From contig JAIXWM010000099.1 of NCBI GenBank assembly GCA_027491255.1, forward strand, positions 1-62,038: a stretch of 62,038 bases of DNA. The letters run 5' to 3'. The notes below the pieces were generated by a model that was not told the origin of the DNA, searched no databases, and saw nothing but the letters and a program-made list of their open reading frames with translations. This DNA is from Rubrivivax sp. (GTDB lineage Bacteria; Pseudomonadota; Gammaproteobacteria; Burkholderiales; Burkholderiaceae_C). A program made the position numbers and the translations under genes. Of this stretch, positions 34,872 to 44,062 are shown piece by piece (position 1 is the first letter of the stretch; the number at the start of each line of letters is the position of its first letter).

Positions 34872-35870
34872 TCAGCCGCCAACGCCCTCGCGCGCCAGCC
34901 CGTGTGCGGCCTCCACGAACGCGGCCTCGAGGTCGGCCGACGCCGGGGTGGGCATGGCGTCGGCCCAGCGCAGCAAGGCCACGCGCGCGCCATCGACTGG
35001 CTCGACCAGGGGCACGCGCACCAGCCCGCTCGCCGCCGCGCGCGCCTCGTACACCTCCATCGGCATCGCACCCAGCAGATGGCCGTGCCGCACCAGCACC
35101 TCCAGCCCGGTGAGCGTCTCGCAACCGACGGCGCAGCGTGGCGGCGCCAGGGCGGCCTGGAGAAAGGCCCTCGTCAGGCCGCGCGCGATGGCGCTGTCCG
35201 GTGACGGCAGGACCCAATCGGCGCCCGCGAGTTCGGCCAGGGTGCGCGCACCGGCCAGCGGGTGGTCTGCGCGCGCGACGACCGCGACGCGGGTCGCGCA
35301 CAGGGCGCGGGCGCGGTACTCCTTGCCGATGCGCTCGGCCGGCATCGACATGACGGCGAAATCCGGTCGGCCCTCGCGCAGGCCCTCCAGACCGAAGGGT
35401 GGCGGCAGGATGGTCAAGCTCAGCCCCGGCCAGCGCTGACGAAAGCCCGGCAACACGCGCGGCAGCAGCACGAGCGTGGCGAAATGCGACAGCGCGACGA
35501 CGAGCCGGCCCTCGCGCGCGCCGCGGCGCTGGGCGACCTCCTCGGCGGCCTGGCGCAGCTGGGCCCGGATCGAGCGCGCGCGCGGCAGCAGCGCCGCGCC
35601 GTCGGGGGTGGCCTGGACACCGCGAACGCTGCGCTCGAACACCGGCGCGCCCAGGGCCTCTTCCAGGCGCCGCAGTTGCTTGGTCAGGGCGGGCTGGGTT
35701 GTCCCGAGCGCGCGCGCGGCCGCGCTGAGGCTGCCAGCATCGGCGATCTCGGCCAGCAGCACCAGCCCGGCCGGGTCGGGCAGGACGGCGGACGCGCCGC
35801 CGCGCGCGGCCAGGGAAGCCGGGTCGGACCCGCGCGCTGGCAGTCGCTTCGTCAGCCGGGAGCCGGGCAT
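34872..35870 (-). CDS. LysR-family transcriptional regulator
   Basis: The 332-residue regulator has a winged helix near residues 33-90 (LVLLAEIADAGSLSAAARALGTTQPALTKQ without the full run, then LRRLEEALGAPVFER) and a LysR substrate-binding domain with RLVVALSHFATLVLLP, EGRPDFAVMSMP and GAMPMEVYEARAA. The N-terminal 30 residues before the helix-turn-helix are unusual; a later start is possible. It is downstream of dedA on the same strand with repeat copy 3 between them. Its target is not obvious; no typical divergent partner gene is present. Confidence 0.92.
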   Translation of the reverse strand: MPGSRLTKRLPARGSDPASLAARGGASAVLPDPAGLVLLAEIADAGSLSAAARALGTTQPALTKQLRRLEEALGAPVFERSVRGVQATPDGAALLPRARSIRAQLRQAAEEVAQRRGAREGRLVVALSHFATLVLLPRVLPGFRQRWPGLSLTILPPPFGLEGLREGRPDFAVMSMPAERIGKEYRARALCATRVAVVARADHPLAGARTLAELAGADWVLPSPDSAIARGLTRAFLQAALAPPRCAVGCETLTGLEVLVRHGHLLGAMPMEVYEARAAASGLVRVPLVEPVDGARVALLRWADAMPTPASADLEAAFVEAAHGLAREGVGG

Positions 35871-35890
35871 CGCAGAGGGTGGAAGATGTC

Positions 35891-36041
35891 AGGGCCTGAA
35901 CGCTTGTGCGCCATGCCCGAGGATCGCGCCCAAACGCCACGGACCCGGGCGCGAACCGCAGCCGCAGCCCGGGCTGCCGCGCGGAATCGCAACGACGCGC
36001 CCGGGTGTCTTGTCTCGGCAGACGGGCATGGGGGAGGAACG
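35891..36041 (-). repeat. intercistronic repeat, copy 3
   Basis: This diverged copy of the 19055-19386 repeat shares CCCAAACGCC, GCAACGA and GGCATGGGGGA in the same order. It lies between the dedA stop (36054) and the lysR start (35870), both minus strand. On that strand an ATG at 36029 opens 46 codons to 35889 (MPVCRDKTPGRVVAIPRG..., ...LGHGAQAFRP), aligned in frame with the copy 2 ORF: TP, VA-PR, CG, R-GP and GHG are kept. Confidence 0.8.
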
Positions 36042-36053
36042 GCGTCGCGGAGG

Positions 36054-36698
36054 TCAGACCACCGCGGCCCGGCGCGCGCGCCAGGCGCCGAAGAGGGCGA
36101 TCAGCCCCGGCACGATGATCAGGGCCCAGATGATCTTGCTCAGGTGCTGTTGCACGAAGGGCAGGTTGCCGAAGAGGTGCCCCGCCACTGTGAGGCCTAC
36201 CACCCAGATCAGCGCGCCGACGACGTTGTAGGCCGTGAAGCGTGGGCGGTTCATATCGGCCACGCCGGCGACGAAGGGCGCGAAGGTGCGGATGAACGGC
36301 ATGAAGCGCGCCAGGATGATGGTGATCCCGCCCCAGCGCTCGTAGAAGGCATGGGCCTGCTCGAAGGCACGACGGTTGAACCAGCGGCTGTGCTCCCAGC
36401 CCCACACACGCGGGCCGACCCGCCGGCCGATCAGGTAGTTGCACTGGTCGCCGAGGATGGCCGCCGCCAGCAGCAGCACGATCACCAGCGGCAGGCTCAT
36501 CAGGCCCGCGCCGGACAGCGCGCCGACGACGAAGAGCAGCGAGTCGCCGGGCAGGAAGGGCATGACGACGACACCCGTCTCGACGAAGACGATCAGGAAC
36601 AGCAACGCATAGACCCAGGCACCGTAGGCTTGCACGAATGCCGCCAGGTGACGGTCGACGTGCAGGATGAAGTCCACGAGAAAAAGCACGAAGTCCAT
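36054..36698 (-). CDS. DedA-family membrane protein
   Basis: The 214-residue inner-membrane protein belongs to the DedA/SNARE-associated family, implicated in undecaprenyl or phospholipid flipping and envelope homeostasis. It shows VFVETGVVVMPFLPGDSLLF (the conserved E and F/LPGD motif), GDQCNYLIGRRVG, RRAFEQAHAFYERWGG, LARFMPFIRTFAPFVAG and NVVGALIWV. There are about five hydrophobic segments. It is divergent from mutL with only 39 bases between the starts, and the gene has no Shine-Dalgarno. Confidence 0.95.
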   Translation of the reverse strand: MDFVLFLVDFILHVDRHLAAFVQAYGAWVYALLFLIVFVETGVVVMPFLPGDSLLFVVGALSGAGLMSLPLVIVLLLAAAILGDQCNYLIGRRVGPRVWGWEHSRWFNRRAFEQAHAFYERWGGITIILARFMPFIRTFAPFVAGVADMNRPRFTAYNVVGALIWVVGLTVAGHLFGNLPFVQQHLSKIIWALIIVPGLIALFGAWRARRAAVV

Positions 36699-36737
36699 GC
36701 GCGGGATTATCCGGGGGCGCTTCCTAGAATCGGCGCG
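36699..36737. promoter_or_regulatory. back-to-back dedA/mutL start region, possibly leaderless
   Basis: The 39 bases between the two divergent ATGs contain TAGAAT (36725-36730, toward mutL) and, on the other strand, GATAAT (36711-36706, toward dedA). Each lies seven bases before its start codon, and neither start has a Shine-Dalgarno. If these are -10 boxes both mRNAs would begin at or next to the ATG. No good -35 is visible. Confidence 0.4.
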
Positions 36738-39002
36738 ATGGATCAAGCCACACCGAACCCGGCCCCGCCCGGCGACGCCGTCCGGCCCGACGCGCCGCCG
36801 GTCGCTGCGGCCGAGGCCGAAACCACCGCGCCACCGGCACCGCGCCGGCCGATCCGCGAGCTCCCCGACGAGCTGGTGAGCCAGATCGCCGCCGGCGAGG
36901 TCGTCGAGCGGCCGGCGTCGGTGGTGCGCGAACTCGTCGACAACGCGCTCGACGCCGGCTCCCGGCAGGTGACGGTGCGCCTGACGGCGGGCGGCGTGCG
37001 CGCCATCGTCGTCGAGGACGACGGCGGCGGCATCGCCCCCGAGGAGATGCCCTTGGCGCTCAGGCGCCACGCGACGAGCAAGATCGCGAGCCTGGCCGAG
37101 CTCGAGCACGTGCTGACGATGGGCTTCCGCGGCGAGGCGCTCGCGGCCATCGCCAGCATCGCCGAGCTCACGCTGACCAGCCGCACGCGCGACGCCGCGC
37201 ATGCCTGGCGGCTGGACGCACGCAGCGGCGAGCTCGCGCCGGCGGCGCGCGCCATCGGCACGACGGTCGAGGTGCGCGAGCTGTTCTTCAGCACCCCGGC
37301 GCGGCGCAAGTTCCTGAAGACCGACGCGACGGAGTTCGCCCACGCCCTGGAGGCCGTGCGCCGGCACGCGCTGGCGCGGCCCGACGTCGGCTTCGCGGTC
37401 TGGCATGAGGGCCGGCTGGTTGCGCAATGGCGCGCGGCGGTGTTCGAGCAGCGCGTGGGCGACGTGCTCGGCAGCGAGTTCCTCCAGGCGAGCCGGCCCG
37501 TGGAGGGCGCCACCGGTCCGCTGCGCCTGCTCGGTCGCGCCGGCCAACCGGAACAGGCGCGCTCCCGCGCCGACCTGCAGTACCTGTTCGTCAACGGCCG
37601 CTTCGTGCGCGACCGCCTGGTGTCCCACGCCGTGCGCGCGGCCTACGAGGACCAGCTCCACGGCACCCGGCAGCCGGCGTATGCGCTGTTCCTGCAGATC
37701 CCGCCCGAGTTGGTGGACGTCAACGTGCACCCGACCAAGGTCGAGGTCCGCTTTCGCGACGGCCGCGCCATCCACGAGGCCGTGCGGCGCGCGGTCGAGA
37801 ACGCACTGGCGCCGTCGCGGGCGCGGGGCGCTGGCGCCGACGGCGTGGGCTCGGCCGACGGCGTGGGCGCAGCAGACGGTGCCCACGGCGCAGACAGCAG
37901 CGCCGCCGCGGCGACCGGGGGCGCCGGCGCAGGCACGGCGCTGCCCTCGGCCCCAGGCCAGCGCACCGGCTGGGTCTACACCCCGGCGCGCCCCCCGCGC
38001 GCCCAGGAGGCTGCGCCGCCTTGGCAGCAGCAGAGCCTGTCCCAGGAAGGTTCCGGCGGCGTGTCCGCATGGCAGGCCTTGCTGGGTGCGGGCAGCGGGC
38101 GCCGCGACGGCCCGGGCAGCCCGCCACAGGGCATTCCGCCACAGGGCGGGCCGACGCGGGAGACGGCCTGGAACGAGCGTTCGCCCGGAGCGGCCCCATT
38201 CACGCCCGCCCTGCCCCGCGGGGATGGGCCGCAGCCAGGTGCGGTCCCGCCGGCGCGGCCCCTTGCAGCGGAGACGATGTCCGGCGCGCCAGCGCCTTCG
38301 TCAGGAACCCCCGACCCGTCCCACGCGGCTCGAGGCTTCAGCGCCGCCCCCCTCGCAGCGCAGGATTCGCGGAGAGGAGAAGGCGATGCCACGTCCAGGC
38401 CACAGGGCGACGCCACCTGGCCTCTCGGCCGCGCCCTCGGCCAGGTCGGCGGCATCTACGTGCTGGCCGAAAACGCCCACGGTCTGGTCATCGTCGACAT
38501 GCACGCAGCGCACGAGCGCATCGTCTACGAGCGCCTGAAGCGCGGGGCCGCCGACGCCCCCAGCGTCCCCGCCCAGCCCCTGTTGCTGCCCCACACATTT
38601 GCAGCCAACGCGGCCGAGGTCGCCACGGTCGAGGCCGAGCGTGAGGCCCTGCTCGCGCTCGGCCTGGACGTGGACGCGCTCGGGCCCGGCACCCTGGCCG
38701 TGCGCAGCCGCCCGGCAGCCCTGCCCGACGCCGACCTGACCGAGCTGACACGCTCGGTGCTGGCCGAGCTGCAGCAGGTCGGCGCCAGCCGCGCGGTGCA
38801 GCGCGCGCGCGACGACCTGCTCGCCACCATGGCCTGCCACGCCGCCGTGCGCGCCAACCGGCGCCTGACGCTGGCCGAGATGGACGCGCTGCTGCGCGAC
38901 ATCGAGGCCACCGACCGCGCTGACACCTGCAACCATGGCCGGCCGACCTGGCGCCAGCTCTCGGTCAAGGAACTGGACGCCCTGTTCCTGCGCGGGCGCT
39001 GA
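36738..39002 (+). CDS. mutL: DNA mismatch repair protein MutL
   Basis: The 754-residue protein couples MutS mismatch recognition to strand incision and excision. The GHKL ATPase domain has IAAGEVVERPASVVRELVDN, VVEDDGGGI, RHATSKI, GFRGEALAAIASI, FSTPARRKFLK and NVHPTKVEVRF. The C-terminal dimerisation domain has VIVDMHAAHERIVYERL, ACHAAVRANRRL and the final CNHGRPTWRQLS. The linker between them (about residues 350-560) is long, Pro/Ala/Gly-rich and low-complexity. E. coli MutL has 615 residues, so this one is extended by the linker. It heads a group running to miaA, its common partner in other bacteria. ATG at 36738 is set by the divergent dedA gene. Confidence 0.96.
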   Translation: MDQATPNPAPPGDAVRPDAPPVAAAEAETTAPPAPRRPIRELPDELVSQIAAGEVVERPASVVRELVDNALDAGSRQVTVRLTAGGVRAIVVEDDGGGIAPEEMPLALRRHATSKIASLAELEHVLTMGFRGEALAAIASIAELTLTSRTRDAAHAWRLDARSGELAPAARAIGTTVEVRELFFSTPARRKFLKTDATEFAHALEAVRRHALARPDVGFAVWHEGRLVAQWRAAVFEQRVGDVLGSEFLQASRPVEGATGPLRLLGRAGQPEQARSRADLQYLFVNGRFVRDRLVSHAVRAAYEDQLHGTRQPAYALFLQIPPELVDVNVHPTKVEVRFRDGRAIHEAVRRAVENALAPSRARGAGADGVGSADGVGAADGAHGADSSAAAATGGAGAGTALPSAPGQRTGWVYTPARPPRAQEAAPPWQQQSLSQEGSGGVSAWQALLGAGSGRRDGPGSPPQGIPPQGGPTRETAWNERSPGAAPFTPALPRGDGPQPGAVPPARPLAAETMSGAPAPSSGTPDPSHAARGFSAAPLAAQDSRRGEGDATSRPQGDATWPLGRALGQVGGIYVLAENAHGLVIVDMHAAHERIVYERLKRGAADAPSVPAQPLLLPHTFAANAAEVATVEAEREALLALGLDVDALGPGTLAVRSRPAALPDADLTELTRSVLAELQQVGASRAVQRARDDLLATMACHAAVRANRRLTLAEMDALLRDIEATDRADTCNHGRPTWRQLSVKELDALFLRGR

Positions 39003-39042
39003 CGATCGCGGCACAGGCCTCCTGCGCAATCGCTTACAGACC

Positions 39043-40053
39043 ATGCAACGACGCCGCGCCCCTTGGCTGTGGACCGCCGCCCTGACTGCCGGGCTGGGGG
39101 CCTTCTCGTGCGCCGCGGGGGACGTCCTGGCCGCACCCGGGCGCAACGATCCCGGCAGCCCCATGCACGCCGCCGCGACGGCACCCGCGCCTTCGTTCGC
39201 CCCGGCAGCCGCAGCCAGGCCCGCGACAGCGGCGTCCGCCACTTCCGCCACACCCGCCACACCCACCACGCCCGCCACGCCCGCCACGCCCGCCGCCGCC
39301 ACCACCCCGCCTGCGCCGCTGCGCCTGGAGCGTCCGATCGTGCTGCTGGGTGAGGTGCACGACCACCCGCAGCAGCACGCCTTGCGCGCCGAGGCCTTTG
39401 CCGCGCTGCTGGCGGGCGGCGCCCGCCCGGCGCTCGTGATGGAGCAGTTCGACCGCGAGCGCCAGGCCGAGCTCGACGCGCTGCGGGCGGCGCAGCCGGC
39501 GCTCGACGCCGACACGCTGATCGCGCGCATCGGCGGGCCCGGCTGGCACTGGCCGTTCTACCGCCCCTTCGTCGACATGGCACTGCAGCACGGCCTGCCC
39601 ATCGTCGCGGCGAACGTCTCGCGCGACGAGGCGCGCGCCGTCATGCGCGAGGGCCTGGCCGCGCGCGGCTTCGACCCCGGCGTGCCCGAGGCCGTGCTCG
39701 CCGGGCTGGCGGCGCTCGTGGAGGACGGCCACTGCGGCCAGGTCGGGGCCGCGCTGGCACGCCGCATGGCGCTGGCCCAGGTGGCCCGCGACCAGGCCAT
39801 GGCCCGCGCCCTCGAGGCCCATGCGCAGCGGGGCGCCGTGCTGCTGGCCGGCAACGGCCATGTGCGCACCGACGTCGGCGTGCCCGTGTGGCTGACGCCG
39901 GCGACGCGCGCACGCAGCCAGGCCATCGGCGTGGTCGAAGACGGCGATCCGACGCTCGCCTTCGACCAGCGCGTCTTGACGCAGCCACACTCCCGGCCCG
40001 ACCCCTGCGCGGCGTTCAGGGCCCCCGCTGCCGCCCCGTTGCGCACACCTTGA
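39043..40053 (+). CDS. ChaN/DUF399-family putative haem-binding (lipo)protein
   Basis: The 336-residue protein has a signal peptide, with a Cys (GAFSCAAGDV) near residue 22 that could be lipidated though the lipobox is poor. A low-complexity Ala/Thr/Pro linker built on 9-bp CCCGCCACG-type repeats covers about 65-90. The ChaN-like domain follows: IVLLGEVHDHPQQHALRAE, ALVMEQFDRERQ, HWPFYRPFVDMAL, IVAANVSRDEARAVM and VLLAGNGHVRTDVGVP. ChaN proteins bind haem as dimers at the outer membrane. It starts 41 bases after mutL. Confidence 0.85.
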   Translation: MQRRRAPWLWTAALTAGLGAFSCAAGDVLAAPGRNDPGSPMHAAATAPAPSFAPAAAARPATAASATSATPATPTTPATPATPAAATTPPAPLRLERPIVLLGEVHDHPQQHALRAEAFAALLAGGARPALVMEQFDRERQAELDALRAAQPALDADTLIARIGGPGWHWPFYRPFVDMALQHGLPIVAANVSRDEARAVMREGLAARGFDPGVPEAVLAGLAALVEDGHCGQVGAALARRMALAQVARDQAMARALEAHAQRGAVLLAGNGHVRTDVGVPVWLTPATRARSQAIGVVEDGDPTLAFDQRVLTQPHSRPDPCAAFRAPAAAPLRTP

Positions 40054-40197
40054 GCGGGCCGACGGCCAGCGCGGTCAGACCCGGCTGCCAGTGCGTGCCG
40101 GGCCGATGAACGGCGCAAATCAGACCGGTGGACGGCAGGGCCAAGACCGGCGCCACATGCGGTCCGGCTCGGTTCGCTGCGTGGTCCAATCCCGGCG

Positions 40198-41661
40198 ATG
40201 AACGATCGTCGCAAACTTGGCTTGAAGTCCGGCGCCCCCGCCCGCGACCCGCGCCGCGCCCCGGTGCGCGGCAGTGCCGCGGGCCCGCCACGCGGCAGAT
40301 CGCGCCCCCCCGAGAAAGGCGGCACAGCGGAACCTTCGCCAGCGGCGCACCGCGGCCCCGCTGGTGACCCACGCAGCGCCCGCGGCCCGGCCGAGGCCCC
40401 TGCCGCCCCCCCGGAATGGGCGCCGCGAGCCGCCGCCCCCCGCCCGGGTGAGGGCAGGAAGACGCCCGACCCCAGCCGTTCGAGGGATGCGCGCGGCCCG
40501 CAAGCCTCGAGGAAAGACCAGGCCCCACGCCCGCCGCGAAGCGCCCACGACCCGCGCAGTTCGAACGAGACGCGCGCCCCCCAGGCCCGGCGGCATGCCG
40601 ACGCCCCGCGCCCGCCGAGGGATGCCGGCGACGCCCGCACCGCGAGGGGCGACCGCGGCCCCCGCTCATCATGGGATGCCCGCGACCCTCGTTCCGCCCG
40701 GGATGCCCGCGACACGGCTCCTTCGAGGGACCGCCGCGACCCTCGTTCCCCGAGGGATGCCCGCGACCCTCGCGACGCGCGGGACGCCCGCGACGCACGG
40801 GCCCCCCATCCCGGTCGACCGCCAGGGGTGCATCCGGCGCCGCGTGGCCCTGCGCCCATGCCCCCTCATGCCAGGGCCGAGGCGCCGAAGGGCGGCGCGC
40901 CGGCCGCCGGCGCCGCGCCCTCGACCGAAGGCCCGCGCCTGTCGCGGGTCATGGCCGAACGCGGCATCGCCTCACGCCGCGAGGCCGACGCCTGGATCGA
41001 GGCCGGCTGGGTGCGGGTGAACGCACGCCTGGCCGTGCTCGGCCAGCGCGTGCGGGGCGACGAGACGATCACGGTCGACCCGGCGGCGCGCCAGGAGCAG
41101 GCACGCCGGGTGACCATCCTGCTGCACAAACCACTGGGCTATGTCAGCGCGCAGGCCGAGGACGGCCACCCTCCGGCCGTCACGCTCGTGACGCCCGCGC
41201 ACCGCTGGACCGAAGACCGCGGACTGCCTTGGCATCCCGGCCATGCCCGCGGTCTGGCCCCGGCGGGCCGGCTCGACATCGACTCCACCGGCCTGCTGGT
41301 GCTGACGCAGGACGGACGCGTCGCCCGGCACCTGATCGGCGAGGACTCCGACGTCGAGAAGGAATACCTCGTCCGCGTGGAGCCGCTCGCGCCCGGCGCC
41401 TTTGCCGCCGACGGCATCGAGCGCCTGCGCCACGGGCTCGAGCTCGACGGTCAGCAGTTGCGCCCGGCACGCGTGAGCTGGGCCAACGAGGACCAGTTGC
41501 GCTTCGTGCTGCGCGAAGGGCGCAAGCGCCAGATCCGCCGCATGTGCGAGCTCGTCGGGTTGAAGGTCGTGGCGCTCAAGCGCGTGCGTATCGGCAGCGT
41601 CGTTCTCGGCAAGCTGCCGGCCGGTCAGTGGCGCTACCTGCGCGACGATGAGCGTTTCTGA
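40198..41661 (+). CDS. RluF/RluB-type large-subunit rRNA pseudouridine synthase with long disordered N-terminus
   Basis: Residues about 245-487 form an RsuA/RluF-type enzyme: an S4 domain ([30 protein letters not shown]), then [12 protein letters not shown], the catalytic [17 protein letters not shown] with its Asp, EKEYLVRV and [18 protein letters not shown]. It isomerises a uridine in 23S rRNA. The [20 protein letters not shown] end is nearest the RluF (U2604) group, but RluB cannot be excluded. The first 240 residues are Arg, Asp, Pro and Ala rich with RDARD units, and likely disordered and RNA-interacting. It overlaps the exporter gene by 14 bases. Confidence 0.9.
   Translation: MNDRRKLGLKSGAPARDPRRAPVRGSAAGPPRGRSRPPEKGGTAEPSPAAHRGPAGDPRSARGPAEAPAAPPEWAPRAAAPRPGEGRKTPDPSRSRDARGPQASRKDQAPRPPRSAHDPRSSNETRAPQARRHADAPRPPRDAGDARTARGDRGPRSSWDARDPRSARDARDTAPSRDRRDPRSPRDARDPRDARDARDARAPHPGRPPGVHPAPRGPAPMPPHARAEAPKGGAPAAGAAPSTEGPRLSRVMAERGIASRREADAWIEAGWVRVNARLAVLGQRVRGDETITVDPAARQEQARRVTILLHKPLGYVSAQAEDGHPPAVTLVTPAHRWTEDRGLPWHPGHARGLAPAGRLDIDSTGLLVLTQDGRVARHLIGEDSDVEKEYLVRVEPLAPGAFAADGIERLRHGLELDGQQLRPARVSWANEDQLRFVLREGRKRQIRRMCELVGLKVVALKRVRIGSVVLGKLPAGQWRYLRDDERF
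40662..40810 (+). repeat. RDARD-coding repeats in the pseudouridine synthase gene
   Basis: GGGATGCCCGCGACCCTCG and shorter relatives recur here about seven times, encoding [19 protein letters not shown] units. The units vary in length but keep the frame, giving a highly charged flexible stretch. Confidence 0.75.
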
Positions 41662-42913
41662 TCCCGCCGGGCGGCCCTCGCCGGCGCCCGGCCGGCCGTC
41701 GCCCGCCCCGGCCACGCTCGTGCTGGCGCTGGCGCTGTTGCTGGGGCTGCAGCCGGTGTCGACCGACCTGTACCTGCCGGCCCTGCCGGCGCTGGCGGCC
41801 GAGTTCGGCGGCGCGGTCGGACTGAGCCAGCTCACGCTGTCGGTGCTGCTGCTGGCCTTCGGCTTCGGGCAGTTGCTGCTCGGCCCGGCCTCGGACCGCT
41901 GGGGCCGGCGGCCCGTCCTGCTGGGCGGACTCGGGCTGTACGTGCTTGCAACCCTGGCAGGCACCCTCGCGTCGCGCCTGGAGGTCTTGGTGCTGTGCCG
42001 CGCACTGCAGGGCGTGGGGCTGGCGGCCGCCGTGGTCTGCGGACGCGCGCTGCTGCGCGACCTGCACGGGCCGCGCGAGGGAGCGGCCCTCATGTCCAAG
42101 AGCATGTCGGGCCTGGGGATGATCGCGCTGGCCAGCCCGGCGGTCGGGGGCCTGCTGGCCAGCGTCGGTGGCTGGCGCGCGGCGCTCGCGGCCACGGGGG
42201 TGTTTGCTGCGGTGGCGCTGGCCGTCGTGGCCAGCCGTCTGCCGGAAACGCTGCGCCAGCCCAACCCGCGCGCGCTGGTGCCCGCGGAGATGGCGCGCAC
42301 CTGGATGCGCATCCTGGTCCACCCCACCTTCCAGGCCTGGGTGCTGCTGACCAGCTTCACCTACGGCGGGCTCTACACCTTCCTGGCCTGCGGCCCCTTC
42401 GTCTACATCGAGGTGCTGGGCACGTCCCGCGCCGGCTACGGCCTGTTCCTGACCAGTTCGTCGCTGGCGTACCTGTGCGGCACCTTCTTCGGCCGCCGCC
42501 TGCTGCGCCGGCACGGGCTGCGGGGCGCCGTCGGTCGCGCCGCCGGCTGGACGCTCAGCGGCGGGCTGCTGCTGGCCGGGCTGTCGCTGGCCGGCGTCGT
42601 GGGGCCGTGGGCCATCGCCCTGCCGCACGCGCTGTTCATGTTCGGCCACGGTGTGCACCAGCCCTGCGCCCAGGCTGCGGTGGTCGGACCGTTCCCGGCC
42701 CATGCCGGGGCGGCGTCGGCCCTGTCGGGTTTTCTGACGGCCGCACTGGCCTTCGCCTTGGGGCTGTGGTTCGGACAGGTGCTGGGCGACACGGTCTACC
42801 CCTTGACGCTGACACAGGGGCTGATGGCGGTGCTGACGGCCACGGCCGCCTGGACGCTGGTGCAAAGGCATGGCGAAGCGCCGCAAACGCCCAGCCCGGT
42901 GACGTCAGATTGA
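41648..42913 (+). CDS. Bcr/CflA-family MFS drug exporter
   Basis: The 421-residue 12-helix transporter shows [17 protein letters not shown] (typical Bcr/CflA first helix), [19 protein letters not shown] (motif A), [21 protein letters not shown] and [19 protein letters not shown]. Relatives export bicyclomycin, chloramphenicol, sulfonamides or dipeptides. Its start overlaps the pseudouridine-synthase stop by 14 bases and miaA starts four bases after its stop, so it is embedded in the mutL-miaA operon. Confidence 0.92.
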   Translation: MSVSDPAGRPSPAPGRPSPAPATLVLALALLLGLQPVSTDLYLPALPALAAEFGGAVGLSQLTLSVLLLAFGFGQLLLGPASDRWGRRPVLLGGLGLYVLATLAGTLASRLEVLVLCRALQGVGLAAAVVCGRALLRDLHGPREGAALMSKSMSGLGMIALASPAVGGLLASVGGWRAALAATGVFAAVALAVVASRLPETLRQPNPRALVPAEMARTWMRILVHPTFQAWVLLTSFTYGGLYTFLACGPFVYIEVLGTSRAGYGLFLTSSSLAYLCGTFFGRRLLRRHGLRGAVGRAAGWTLSGGLLLAGLSLAGVVGPWAIALPHALFMFGHGVHQPCAQAAVVGPFPAHAGAASALSGFLTAALAFALGLWFGQVLGDTVYPLTLTQGLMAVLTATAAWTLVQRHGEAPQTPSPVTSD

Positions 42914-42917
42914 GCCC

Positions 42918-44006
42918 GTGAAGCCCGCTCCGCGTCCGATGTCCCCCTCATCGCCACCCCTCTCCCGCGCCGTTGGCACGCCCGACCTGACCCCGGTCGC
43001 GCTGGCCGGCCCGACGGCCTCGGGCAAGAGCGCGGCTGCGCTCGCCGTCGCGCGCGCCCTGGCCTCGGCCGTCAAGGTGGAGATCGTCAGTGTCGACTCC
43101 GCGCTCGTCTACCGCGGCATGGACATCGGCACCGCCAAGCCCACGCCGGCCGAGCAGGCCGAGGTGCCGCACCACGGCATCGACCTGATCGAGCCGACCG
43201 GACGCTACTCGGCGGCGCAGTTCGTCGCCGATGCGCGGCGCTGGGTGGGCGAGATCCAGTCGCGCGGCGCGCTGCCGCTGCTGGTGGGCGGGACCATGCT
43301 CTACCTGAAGGCCCTGCGCGAAGGCCTGGACGCGATGCCGGCGGCCGACGCGACCCTGCGCGCCCAGATCGACGCCCGTGCCGCGGCCGAGGGCTGGCTG
43401 GCCCTGCACGCCGCGCTGGCGCGCGTGGACCCGGTCACCGCCGCGCGCCTGAAGCCCATGGACGCGCAACGCATCCAGCGCGCGCTCGAGGTCTGGCACC
43501 TGACCGGCCGGCCCTTGTCCGCCTTCCACGCCGGCGCGGCCGCGCCGGACGGCGTTTCACCCACCGGCGGGGCGTCGGCCACGGACGGACTGCGCTTGCG
43601 GCTGATCGCGCTCGAGCCGCGTTCGCGGGCCTGGCTGCACGAGCGCATCGCGCTGCGCTTCGATGCCATGCTCGCCGGCGGGATGCTCGACGAGGTGCGG
43701 CGCCTGCGCGCGCGCGGCGACCTGGACCCCGCCATGCCGTCGATGCGCTGCGTCGGCTACCGCCAGGCCCTCGAAGCGCTGGACGCCCTGGAGCGCCGGC
43801 CGTCGGCGCAGCGGCCCGCCGCACTCGAGGACGACCGCGCCGCGTGGGCGGCCTTTCGCGCGGCCGGCATCGCCGCCACGCGCCAGCTCGCCAAGCGCCA
43901 GCTCACCTGGCTGCGGTCGATGCCCGACCGCACCGTCGTCGCCTGCGACGCAGACGACCCCGTGGGCGAGGTGCTGGCCTGCGTGCGGCAGTGGGTGGGC
44001 GGCTGA
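42918..44006 (+). CDS. miaA: tRNA dimethylallyltransferase
   Basis: The enzyme adds a dimethylallyl group to A37 of tRNAs reading UNN codons. The P-loop [16 protein letters not shown] is near residue 30, followed by [50 protein letters not shown] and [24 protein letters not shown] and [14 protein letters not shown] lie near the end. The frame opens with GTG at 42918 (362 residues); an ATG at 42939 would give 355 residues and is equally likely. It is the last gene of the operon. Confidence 0.95.
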   Translation: MKPAPRPMSPSSPPLSRAVGTPDLTPVALAGPTASGKSAAALAVARALASAVKVEIVSVDSALVYRGMDIGTAKPTPAEQAEVPHHGIDLIEPTGRYSAAQFVADARRWVGEIQSRGALPLLVGGTMLYLKALREGLDAMPAADATLRAQIDARAAAEGWLALHAALARVDPVTAARLKPMDAQRIQRALEVWHLTGRPLSAFHAGAAAPDGVSPTGGASATDGLRLRLIALEPRSRAWLHERIALRFDAMLAGGMLDEVRRLRARGDLDPAMPSMRCVGYRQALEALDALERRPSAQRPAALEDDRAAWAAFRAAGIAATRQLAKRQLTWLRSMPDRTVVACDADDPVGEVLACVRQWVGG

Positions 44007-44062
44007 GCCTTGGGCGGAGGTCGGCGCCTGAACACCGGCCGTTCCGACGCGCGCCCGCGCAC

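Noticed and set aside
35262..36737. Upstream extension of the mutL frame by about 490 codons
   Set aside because: It runs antisense through lysR and dedA, lacks homology, and MutL's conserved start follows the 36738 ATG.
40201..40210. Another AACGATCGT operator-like word
   Set aside because: It lies within the first codons of the pseudouridine synthase gene and lacks the second palindrome arm; chance match.
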